The translations under genes and the position numbers were made by a program. A stretch of DNA of 64,000 nt from Setaria digitata. Lineage: Eukaryota; Nematoda; Chromadorea; Rhabditida; Setariidae. The DNA lies in NCBI GenBank assembly GCA_003640385.1, contig RCAB01000048.1, positions 1 through 64,000 of the forward strand, written 5' to 3'. Shown here piece after piece: positions 12,999 through 24,024 of the stretch (positions within the stretch are counted from its first letter, which is position 1; every line of letters begins with the position of its first letter). A model generated the notes under the pieces. It was not told where the DNA came from, ran no database searches, and saw nothing but the letters and a program-made list of their open reading frames with translations.

Positions 12999-15627
12999 TA
13001 TGGTGCTCAGTAATGTGCCTTTTGGTATTTCGAGTCTAAATTATGTCAGTTTTATGACTGCTTTCTCACTGCACCTTTATTTTTCTACTTCCATTGATAA
13101 TTTGAAACAGATTCAATTATAGCCGTGGTTTCAACATGAAAGCATCGAAATGTTCTTTCTTTTATTGAAATGTTTGTATACAGCTTGTTGTTTAATAGAA
13201 ATTTGATTCGGTTTGTTCCATATCCTACCTCATCTTTTCCATCTGCTTGTTTTATTTCCTGTTCAATTTCTTAAATTTTGCGGCATCATCAAATGACACT
13301 GCTTGCTTTTTCATAGTAGTACTCTTATTCTAATTCTTCCCCTGTTTCTCCCACCAGCTTTTTTTTTTCAGTAAGTAAATTCTGCCGGAATATTATAGAA
13401 ATGATTTTTCATATCCTCAGGTGGCGCAGGTTTTTGTCATTCCTATAAGCAAAAATGACTAGTAAAGTGTGGGTGTGTAACTTCTTAGCTTAGGTTATTT
13501 CGTAGTATCATTATTAATTTTTCCTTTTTTTTTTTTTTAGTTTACAATGCTCAAATTTTGCTTTGAAGTTTTGGATTTGGTGAAAAACAAATTTTGTGCA
13601 GTTTCTGGAGTTAATATATTTTGCTATGGTTTGATCTTGTCTTATTAATTTTTGTGCGGGAACCACTCTCCAGTGTCCATGCAAATTGCTAAATGATTAA
13701 TTTTTCGTTCATTGATATTGTTAACACTCCGTAATATCCACCAAGAACATAAAGGAGACGAAATTTTGCTTAGATGTTACTCGAATCACTATTTGAGATC
13801 CCTTCTCACAGAATTTTTTAACTTTCGAAATTTAAAATTGTTATGGACTTGGGCTGAATACGCATTTTTTCTCTTTTTTTTCGTTTATTGCACTTATTCC
13901 AAAAAACTGCTAAGGAGTTCCTTCGAAACGTATAGCTAAAATTATTTGAGTTGACTGGGAAATCACATCTGGGTATTGTGTGTTATTTTAAATTACTTTT
14001 ACTTTTCATGCCAAACGAACTTGCGGTTTGGTCAAAGTGGAAGGTTAAAAGCACGTCTTTTGCAAGATGTTGATCCTGATAAAAGAAACTTGGGTTGGCG
14101 CTGTATATATGAATTGCCATGTAAACGAACCATTGAAGACGAGTTCTATTGAATTCTACAGTTTACTGTCGGGTCTGTTTTTATTGTGATCGTTCTCTCT
14201 GATCTTCACCGTTTTTCCTTGTTCAGTGTTTAACTTGGTTTTCATTTTTTTGTGTAGATAATTCAATTTAATGTTTTCGTTATTTTCCATTTTTGAAGAA
14301 TATCATTTACCGCTAATTGGTACATTTTCCATATTGCTATACATTGTACAAAACAGTATTCAGAGGAAAGTCTGTGGTCAATATTTCGTTTAGTTCACGA
14401 TATTTCAATAATACATAAGTCAAAAATTGGTTCTCCTGCAAACACTCATCGAGTCCGCTCAAGCAGTGTAAACTTAAAAGAGGATAAAATCAAGCGACAT
14501 GTGCGTGTAGTGTGAGAATGACTGATAAATATGATAAACAATCGCACAAATCAACCCTGTATGTATATCCAAATACTTCAGAAAGTGTAGTCACTTTCGA
14601 TGCGAATGACTTTGACATTAGTGGATAGATATTAAATATCTTAAGGAAGAAATATCGCATTGATTGGGTTCGGAATATTTGAAATTCGGTTGAATTTATA
14701 AGTAGAAGTCGAAGCTTGTGTTTAATTTACAACGCAGCTTGTTGGAAATGAATATTTACCCACAATTCTCCACTAAAATATCCAACAGTATGTTGAATCA
14801 GTTCGTATGCGGCTACATTATTAATTGCTTCACAGTGGATTGTCGAACCCGAAAATAAGGGTGGATTTTTATTTCAACCATGATCTTGAAGGGAAATACT
14901 CATAGCATAGTTGCACCACATGTATTAGGGGGATGCGACGTTTGTGTACGGAAGTTTCTTTATTTCTAAATTGTCAAGTAAAGGCGAGATGCTTCCGGTG
15001 AATAGAAGGAATGTGCTGTTTTTAGGTAAGTAAAATAGATGATTACCACTGTCAAGTATCATTCCAAGATTTTGCAGACATTCGAATTAGGAATTCACTA
15101 AGTCCATGCTAAAACGGAAGATGACTCTCGTACTGTGTACACCGCATAATCGTTACCTTACTGAGGGGTATGGAGCTAAGAGGCAGAATCTCGTAGTTTC
15201 CACGAGATTTGTTGGGATCATAAGTTGTTAGAGATTTCCAGCTGGCAAGGAAGCAGGCCTACAAACACTGCATCTGGTTACCATGGGTACAGCGTATGGG
15301 ATCAACTAAAATCTTTTGGTTTAAGTTCTGATGAGATTACTTCATCATATAAATCTTTTCATTTTATTTATTATTCTAGTAGTTAACCATTTCTCGAGTT
15401 TCAGTATCGTGTCCTCTCAGTGTATTGTCTCAGAATGATTAATCATCTAGGATTGAAATGGAGAAACTAGCGGGAAAGGCTCAAGTATGTAACATTAGTG
15501 GCACTGAATCGTTTTCATAGCTGCTGTTCCATCAAATCAAACATTACCCAATACTGACGTTCTTCTTTTTCGTTTTTATAGCAAATATGCAAATGCCATT
15601 ACTGATGAGACAAACGCATTAAGTCAG
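12999..15627. other. Intergenic: FOXP 3' UTR and RAB28 upstream region
   Basis: No conserved ORF was found. The part after the FOXP stop is T-rich, as expected of a 3' UTR. The part nearest RAB28 contains a good splice acceptor at 15572-15581 that probably receives a spliced leader. Confidence 0.5.
15582..15627 (+). promoter_or_regulatory. RAB28 5' leader with a 12-codon upstream ORF
   Basis: The acceptor CGTTTTTATAG ends at 15581. The 46-nt leader that follows contains an upstream ORF at 15587-15622 (MQMPLLMRQTH then stop). It ends five nucleotides before the RAB28 start codon, so it could lower RAB28 translation. No in-frame extension of RAB28 across the leader has the phase needed to join the open segment near 15458. 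Confidence 0.5.
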
Positions 15628-17182
15628 ATGGAGTGGGATGAAGAAGCTCCAGTCCAAAAAATTATCAAAATAGTGGTTTGCGGAGACGGTGCCAGCGGTA
15701 AAACGTCACTGTGTGTGAGATTCGCTCAAAATAACTTTGGACGACAATATCAGCAGGTTTCGAACTTTTCCAATTTCTTAACCATTCGATAAACCACTGG
15801 TCGATTTTTTAAAGAACAATTTTCCCAGGATCTGGCAAAAATTTTGAGTATTTAAACATGTTTGCAGACTGTTGGTTTGGATTTTTTTACAAGAAGGCTG
15901 ACTTTGCCAGGGAATGTTTCTGTTCTTTTGCAGGCAAGTAAATTCTGATCATTTTTATTAATTAATGCATACACGAAGTTTGATCCCAAACATACGATGA
16001 ATTTGAAATATCCTTGATGCTACTGTAATATCAGTGTGATATTGAAATCAGCCAATACCAAATTTCTATTACGAATCAAATACTTCGTTTGGATATTGTG
16101 CTGCCAGCAAGAACTTTCAGATCTGGGACATTGGAGGACAAAGTATTGGAAGTTCGATGCTTGAAAAATACATAAGCGGTGCACAGGGCGCTGTTGTTGT
16201 TTACGATGTTACAAACAGTTCCAGTTTTGAAAATTTGGAGGACTGGATTAGTATTATTAAGCAAATTACCAAATCTCAGGAAGAAGTAAATTTGAGGAAC
16301 AGAAATGCGCCTTTTCGAATTTAATAAATGATTATAGAAATACATAACTTATCGACTTAACTGTTTTCAAGCTTAAGAAATATAAATCTGACTCATGCTT
16401 CCTCTAGCTTTGGACTGTCGTCATTTCTGCATAGATCTTGTAATAAAAATTACATAAGATGAAGGAAGTTCTACTTTAAAAATTCGTGAGAGTCACTAGA
16501 TTCCGTTACGTCAAGGTATCTCTGTATTTCTCCAAATCTGTTGATGCGATTACATTTTTTTTTTTTATAGACCACTCAAAAAAAAATGTGGCTAATGCCT
16601 TTTGAATATTATAGCCAGTCGTATTTATGCTCGTTGGGAATAAAACGGATTTGGAACATCGTCGAGCCGTGCGCATAGAGAAGCACACCAAATTCGCTAT
16701 GCAATATGGAATGTCTAGTCACTATGTATCAGCAAAAACTGGTGATAGCGTTACGCTTATGTTTAGGTAAATGTTATAATTTTAATGTATTTTAGTAAAA
16801 GAATGACGAAATCAAAAAAATAAAAAAAAAAAATTGAGACAAAAAGTTGATTCTGTTCCCCGATAATACTTTTATATATAAGAACTCTTGGGATTTACTT
16901 TTACTGCAGATATATTTCAAACCATTTCGGACACAGAAAATTCTTATAAAGCAATGAATGTAGACGCCTTTTCAAGTAAACTTCAATGTGAAAGAACTGC
17001 AAAGTTCTAGGAAAACAGCTGCTGAAATCCTCGGAATTCCTTTGGAAAAAAGCGATACAGAAGAAGATATCATTGTTGTGAAAGCTTCTGTTGAAACACG
17101 GACGGAAATAGAAACAAAAGCGTCACAGAAACATCTGCGCACCGATCAGTCTCGTAACACCACTATTTGCTCACTGATGTGA
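15628..17182 (+). CDS. rab-28: RAB28 small GTPase
   Basis: Ras-superfamily GTPase of the Rab28 group, associated in animals with cilia and vesicle trafficking. Exons: 15628-15756, 15868-15933, 16121-16285, 16615-16766 and 17011-17182, giving 227 residues (human RAB28 is about 220). Visible GTPase motifs are the P-loop GDGASGKTS, switch II WDIGGQ (a Rab28 feature replacing the usual WDTAGQ), NKTDLEH for guanine specificity and SAKTGDS. The C-terminus ends CSLM, a CAAX box; Rab28 is unusual among Rabs in having a single prenylated CAAX cysteine. Exon 4 ends LMF and joins directly to [14 protein letters not shown], matching the Rab28 tail. The intron after exon 2 begins GC (CAG then GCAAGT), a GC-AG intron. 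An open segment at 16911-16973 was excluded because it introduces a stop. Confidence 0.95.
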
Positions 17183-19573
17183 CTTCTGTATTATTTCGCT
17201 TTTACTATATTCACACGTATTATATAATGCATTTGTTTTGTTGCAAATAGAGAGTCCGTGAGCATTTTTATAAAATCCTTACTTTGTACCGTTCCTTTCT
17301 AGGAATATAGCGCTTAATGATTTAATACCGATCTACCAAATTATCATCGTGTATACATCTGAAAGTCGTACCGTTTTGTTAAGCAAGACTGAACCTACAA
17401 CACGCCTTGTGGCTCAAATTTCCAAAAAGAAGGTGGAAAAAGTTAAAAAAGAGGCACTTTTTTGCCTTTGCAATCCTTTTTTTCTTGGAAGAAGCTCATG
17501 TTCCACTAAACAGTGTAAAGGTCTATCGCAAGCCAGAAATTTACGTAAAAATAATAAATTTAAACGAAGTGGAAACAAGCAAACAAATGAGAAAAAGAAC
17601 CTCTTATTCCTCAGGGACAATTGTTACTTTCTTGTCAAATGTTTTTCCCGAAGCACTACAACGATAGTGAAACTTAATTACTCATCACAACACTGAAAAC
17701 CTCCACCACTCACACAAGCTGAACCACCTACAACCACAACAGCTTTACGGTTTTATGATGGGTAAGGCAAAACTCTTTCGGAAGTATGGTGTGCAAACTT
17801 ATTTTGCTTCTTTTTCTGGGCTAATTGTGCCAACTGAGTGGCATCTGTGGTGAAATATGTGGGCGACCTGTGAGCAACGCATATTTTTTGATGGTAGAGC
17901 TAGCGATTACAAGTTCTTGCTAAATAGAAGACGGAGGGCTAGATCAGAGATTGACGGCTTTAAATGAGTCACTTGACAAATTTTCTGCGAATGTTAGTGG
18001 TGGCAATTAAGAAAGGTTCGGTATCGGTAATAAACATCAGAAAGGACGACCATCAACTAATGTTGTAAAAACAACGGCGCTTAGTCGCGGTTCCTCGGCG
18101 TTACTTACAGTAATCTTCATCAGAGCTTGTGATTCTCCTTATCTTTTTTGCCTTTTCTTAGTTATAATTATCAATCATTCTTTATCCTCTAATTTTTGGC
18201 AATATTATAACTTTGTTTACCACTGTATTCCGCCTTTGAGATCATTCATTTCAAAACGAATTTATGAAGTTGAAAATTTGTAAGGATGTAGAGTAAGAAG
18301 ACATCTAGTACCGCAGATAAGAACGAGTGAGTCAGTAATGCAGACATTTAAAACCTCTAAGTGTTGATTGAATAAATGGGCCTTAGAAATGGTGAAAGGA
18401 AGAGGATGCTAACTTCTTGTTGTGTTCAATAGCTTACAGGAGAGGAAGTAGAGAACGTACAGTAGCTGATCTGATTATAAGAGTGGGTAGAATATGAAGT
18501 ATACTTCGCTACATTTTTAAATTATGATGATATGACATACAATGTGTAAAATGGTGCTTGTTCGATCATTTAGATGTGTGACGTGTTATACTTTGAGAGG
18601 ATGAATTAATTGGCAGTTTAGAGCAGTAGACTGGCTAGGAAAGTCTCAGTAAGCTACAGCATATTTTTGTAGAGACTTGCAGTTGTGATTTGTTTGGCAT
18701 GAAGGTTATCGCTGAAATAATGTAAAATATAAAGAGTTTTGCTTGTTTTGCAGAAATATCCCTGTATTGTACTTACGGTGGTTAGAAAAGTAGAAAGAAA
18801 AATGCGAACCACTAGGTTAATGTTATTAAACCTGGTACCTTTTGTCGAATGATAAATCTGAAACTATTCCATCTTATGCTTCAAAGTTTTATTCTAAAAT
18901 TTTGGTATCTATTAAGGTAGCAGGTGTGTTTTGTTGTCATATTCAACTAGCTTCAAAATTTAATATTTTTAGAAAATATCTTAATTTGTGTATCATTCAA
19001 AGACAATATTAAAATTTAACACCAGTTGTTATTGCAAGTATTCGAACTGGCAAATGAAATGTGTTAAATTCCTGGTAAATCACAGGACTTGACGGAATTC
19101 AGCAATGAATTAGTATTGGTTTGAGTTTACCTTGGTTTTTCCAGTGGTAAATAACTTTCTATAACAGGTACCACAGCTGCTGATGTGCTCGATTGCTAAA
19201 TTAATTGTCTATTTCTGGAACTACAATACCAGCTGTTAATGAAGACGAGTGAAGCGAAGGTGAGTTAGCGACTCATGCGTACCCAGGAAGGGATCCAAAC
19301 GATCTAGGTCCATAATCTCTGCAAGCAGGAAATATATTTAACAGGTGATAGATCGAACACGGAAAAGCTAAGTCTGCTTCATCCATTTTTTTTTTCACAC
19401 GGATTTTTTTCTGGATGAGAATGTAGCTTAGAGCAGAAAAAAGGTTAGGAGATTTCCATGGTTTGTCAATTTACTTGTTTAGCATGTTGCTTCCCCGTTC
19501 ACTTATCTCTTTTTTGTCTCGATGCTTTATACTTCAATTATATTTGGCCATCTCTATGTATGACGTGCTGTTT

Positions 19574-19607
<34 letters not shown>

Positions 19608-19985
19608 AAATTTTCAACTAAATTTTGTTCTAAACTATACTTTTTTCATGTTGCGGACTCTTGTGACACGCTTACAATTAATTTTAAAAAGAAAGGAAAA
19701 AGCTGCTTCTAAGCATCCTTTTCCATAACACTAGAGGAGGAATTTGAGTAATTTTTCTTTTAACTTTGGTGTCTCACTTTTATAGTAGATCTATTTTTGG
19801 ATTATTTCATTTGATTTCATGAGTTTCCGCACTGTGAAATTGTGCATGAGATTTGCATTGAGGTAAAGGTAAATCGTCGAATCCTTGTTCTCATTTTAAA
19901 AATTTTTTTTTACATAATTCTCACCAGTTACAGGATTTTCTTTCTTCTACTAGGAATGACTGATGAATTTTGATGAATTGAATTC
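17183..19985. other. Intergenic between RAB28 and the CortBP2-like gene
   Basis: An open frame of 115 codons at 17349-17696 is lysine- and serine-rich, overlaps other open frames and resembles no family, so I do not call it a gene. The remainder holds T-rich sequence and nothing recognisable. Confidence 0.45.
19576..19606. repeat. Poly-T tract of about 31 nt
   Basis: A long uninterrupted T run lies in intergenic sequence upstream of the CortBP2-like gene. No target-site duplication or retroelement body was seen beside it. Confidence 0.95.
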
Positions 19986-22900
19986 ATGGATGACGAGTTG
20001 ACTGTGCAGTCTGCTCGAAAAAATTTTTCGACTGAGGAGCTGTTAAGACTTCTGGCTCACTTTGAAGGCGAAATACAAGCCCGTGATATTGTCATAGCTG
20101 CTTTAAAGGTAAGACTTCATTTGTTGTTTATTTCCGTAATTATTAATAGGTGAGGGGAACTGTAGCTAGAACTTGTGACTTGCGTGCTGTCACAGTTTTT
20201 TTTTTTTCTGTTTTTACTTTGCTAAAATTGCAACAGCATCAGCTCTGGAAATTCTAGTCAGAAAAAGCGAAACAGTTGTTGCATGAAGCCAAATATGGAC
20301 AGCTTGCTGGCAGTGACCCAGTCAAAGCCTTGCAACGTGATTCTAGTTTTATGGACGAAGGGAATGAAGTTGATGAGTCTTCAATTGGACATATGTATGA
20401 GACCCAATTGATGCAGCTGGAACGTTTAATTACGGTTCAGCGCCGTTGTCACAATCGTTCGAAGCAGGTCACTTTTAAATTTTAAAGTTATGGCATTCAT
20501 AACATTGGTGACAGTGTACACTACTGAGCACACCTATTAATTTATTTTTATTGAGTAGGCTGCACATGCCGATTATTAAAGTTTTCACTTTGTTTTGGCC
20601 TGCATAATTGTATGTGCCAAAAGCAAGTAAGGATTTTTAAGATGTTATGAGAACCATGTTGAAATACGAGAAAGATTAGAAGAGATGAAAGTAAAATTAA
20701 AAGCAGATTGCAACCCTCTTGTCAGGACAAATTTTTCTACTTATATCTAGTGCGTTAGTATGCTTTAAAAAAAATGGCTGTGTTAGTATTTCCGATAGAA
20801 ATTTTAGTGATAACAAGTTACAAAAATTGCAGAATTTAAGCCAACCACCTACCAAGAACTAACTCATTTCGCATTAGGGTCGAAAGAGTTATATGATTAT
20901 GATTTTTCGATTAAAGATTAAGTTATATGATTAAAGACTATATGATGATTAAATCAAAATATAGAGAAGTTCATACAAGTTGAAAGATCTGTGAATAAGT
21001 CAACGATGAAAATAAACATCTGTTTCTTTGAACATGGAGGGATCACATTAATCTGTTTTATTTCACTGTAGATCTTAGCAGCTACAGAGAAACGGCATGC
21101 ACGGATTTTGCGAGAGTTAGATGAAGAAAAGCGGCGTTCTGCAGCAGATGCTGCCCAAGGAGATGATCTTTGTGTTCTTCTTGAAAATGAACGAACCCGT
21201 CTTCGTCAACAGGTGTATTTAGCATATTCAGAAGTATTTCCTAATTTTAATTCTAATGAAAACATTCCGTTACCATTTTCTTTTTTTACAAATTATGTAT
21301 TTTATTCTCCTTGGGTAGGGCAAGACATAGAAGATGGGGTTATTATTCTGTGAATCTGATTGTTACAGATCATTTATTTTAAGTCTGGGATGTATATCTG
21401 AGCGATCCGAGAGTACTTTATTTGCTTACCTTTTTTAAAGTTAGATAGCAAGGCTCTTTCTTATCTCTTCATTTAATGCAATAAATTTCGAAATTTCATT
21501 TTCAGCTGGAGTACGAGCAAAAAGAAGGTGAAAAAGCTCATAAGGAAGTCGAGAGACTGGAAAAGAAGTTAAGGAATGAACAAGAGCGTCATAAGTCGAT
21601 GGTGTTGTTTTTGGTAAACGAACGGAAGCAAATGTTATTTGAAGTACATGAACTGAAGGTTCAAAATGGTCGCGGTAAATTACGATGATATAAATGATAT
21701 AAACTTTTCTCAAAACTTCAAGTTTATTATGTTTATAAAGATTTTGTTTCTGTATAAGTAGTTGGGCATATTTGTTTGTAGGTCCTTCCTGTACTCAAGA
21801 AGCGGCGCTACTGGCAGAAATGCGAAAGGAAGTAACTAATCTACGCTCAGAAAGAGACCAGCTACGCACGGCCCTAGATGCAGCGCTTTCTGAAGTTCAG
21901 ACTCTCAAAGAGGTCACTTTTTTTTTTTAACTTTTTAGACAGTCTTCGTCAGTTAATTAAAAACTTTTCATCCCATTTCAAACTTACATTTATTGAGTTT
22001 TAGGTTGCAAGAAATCAAGAGGAAGATTTGGCCTTGATGCGTAGCAATATCCTTGTCAATACACGAAATTATGCAAATAATGTGAGCATTTACATTATTT
22101 TTTGTTTTGTTATGTTATGAAATAATGTTATGAAACCATGGCTAATTTTCACTAGACTTCGCCACAAAGTTAGCTCATTTTTCTCTAGGTTTTGGATTTC
22201 AATGTTGATCATTTTGTGAAATGATAAATTCGAAAGCAATTCTGTCTTACAGTGATTGTTTCGTAGCTATTAATATTGAGATAAAACTAAGTTATGATTA
22301 GTGGAGTCTTCACTACTATGTGACAACTTCTGTTTAATTAATATCCTATCTGAACAAAAAAAAAAAGCTGCACCACCGCAAAATTCATTTGGTACAGGGC
22401 TTCGCATGTTTTCACTAATAGATTTTAGTTACGATTTCCGGACGACGGCTCTGTAGTTGTGGCGAATAAAGGCGTATCAAACATTTCATCACCTTCCAAA
22501 AATTCAGCACAAGGGTTACCTCCAGGAATTAGCGATTTGAAACAGCCAGTGCGACCTCGACTAGCCACTTCTTCGACATTCCCCGCAAGTAACCGGATTC
22601 CTCAAAGTCGTGTTCCTCTTCGAGCACCACCTCCTCTTATAGCCTCATCAATTGTACCACTTCCCCCTTCCAAGTTAGCTTTTCCGGAATTTTTTATTTG
22701 ATTTGTATATAGATAAACTATATCGAGAACTCCTAGTCCTTCTTACCATGTTTATGTTTGTTAAAGTATTTACCTCCTCTGCCGACTTTGTAAATTCTTC
22801 TGTTGGAGTTCAAGAAGTTACCATTCACTATAATTTTTAAGGAAGGGACCACCACGGCCGATGACACTGTCAGCTGTACGCAGTGGCAACCATTCGTCAC

Positions 22901-23327
22901 CACGTGATCGAGAAAGGATGTCTAGCTCATCGGATTCATCCGAAAGAATAAAAAATACTTACTCAGTTGAACCTGAAATTGAGCATTTGGGTGCAGTGAT
23001 TGAATCGATGAACACAAGTGCGTGAGTTCAATTCTCTTGAATTGGAAGGTAAAAGGAAACAGCACTTTGAGCTCGACTTTGTGAATGAATTTGAGTTCCC
23101 ATAATATCAAGAGTCTAATTCCTCTCGAAGTCTGTCAGTGGTGAGCATATGAGAACTGAATTTCAGATAAACGAAGCGCTTCTCTGCCACGGAATGGCAA
23201 AAATGGGGTTATTGTTGGGTCACATGTGCGTAAACCAATTCCATCTAAAGCTGTTGCTACTGCTAAACGTAGTACAATTTTCAAAGCTCTTGGTGTGACG
23301 ACACGAAACGACAGGAACGGCACGTAA
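19986..23327 (+). CDS. CortBP2-domain coiled-coil protein (CTTNBP2/CTTNBP2NL-like)
   Basis: Probable cytoskeletal scaffold; vertebrate CTTNBP2 and CTTNBP2NL bind cortactin and the STRIPAK phosphatase complex. Exons: 19986-20108, 20258-20467, 21072-21212, 21506-21674, 21782-21912, 22004-22081, 22429-22673, 22842-23017 and 23167-23327, about 477 residues. The first 260 residues match the CortBP2 domain: ELLRLLAHFEGEIQARDIVI, then DPVKALQRDSSFMD, ILAATEKRHARILRELDEE, and a charged coiled coil through VERLEKKLRNEQERHK. The C-terminal half is proline/serine/basic-rich (VRPRLATSSTFPASNR, PRPMTLSAV), plausibly disordered and SH3-binding. The last junction is uncertain: the good donor GTGAGT at 23022 gives the wrong phase for the TTTCAG acceptor at 23166, whereas GTGCGT at 23018 fits. 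Read-through of that intron would end the protein at 23022-23024. There are no ankyrin repeats, unlike long CTTNBP2. Confidence 0.8.
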
Positions 23328-24024
23328 AAAATAACCGCTAGGAATGCTCTAGAGGAACTTGAAGCGCATTTGTTTTCAAGAGGCAAAGCATGCATTTCAT
23401 ATTTGTGGGAAAAGTGGTACCACAAACACATAAGCACTTCCGAAAATTATTCCTAAGATCTTCTTAAAGTACATTTTATATTTTCCTATATCATACCTTC
23501 CTGGCAGTAAGTGTTCCGAAATTCGTAACAAGTCACTGCTGGGAGTCTTCGTATGCTTAAGCCTCCACTTATCTTGTTTTTAAAATTAGAAACTCGTGTG
23601 TAAATAATTCCATGTGCATTATAGCTATACGACTGTGCAAGGTCGGTTAATTCGGCAGCTCACCAAATCACCTGTGGTTTGTGTTATTTGTACATGTGAC
23701 AGTGTTAATCATTAACTGATGAACTGAGCAAATTTTAATTAACGCACGAAAGTGATAGTTTTTAGCAGATTAATTTGAACCAAGTAAAGAATAATGGGGA
23801 TATGAGAGGTTGGCCAACAGGAATTTTTTTACGGAATTAACATGTTGTAGCACAGAGCATTGCATTTTTTTTCTTTCCTGTCATGTGAGAGAAGGTATAT
23901 TTCTCGGTATTATAGTTGATTTCCACACTTCTGCTTTAGCAGCCCAACTTGTAATAGGGAGGTCCTGAAAAACTTTTTTTTGTCCCAAAAAGCTTTCTAA
24001 ATTGCAGTGCGAAACTTTTCTTCA
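23328..24024. other. Convergent 3' intergenic region
   Basis: This stretch separates the stop codons of two convergent genes and should contain both 3' UTRs. No coding signal was seen. Confidence 0.5.

Noticed and set aside
16911..16973. A RAB28 exon between 16766 and 17011 (RYISNHFGH)
   Set aside because: It runs into a stop, and direct joining of exon 4 to 17011 reproduces the conserved Rab28 tail.
17349..17696. A 115-codon lysine-rich protein
   Set aside because: Three overlapping open frames on both strands, no recognisable domain and no supporting splice or start context.
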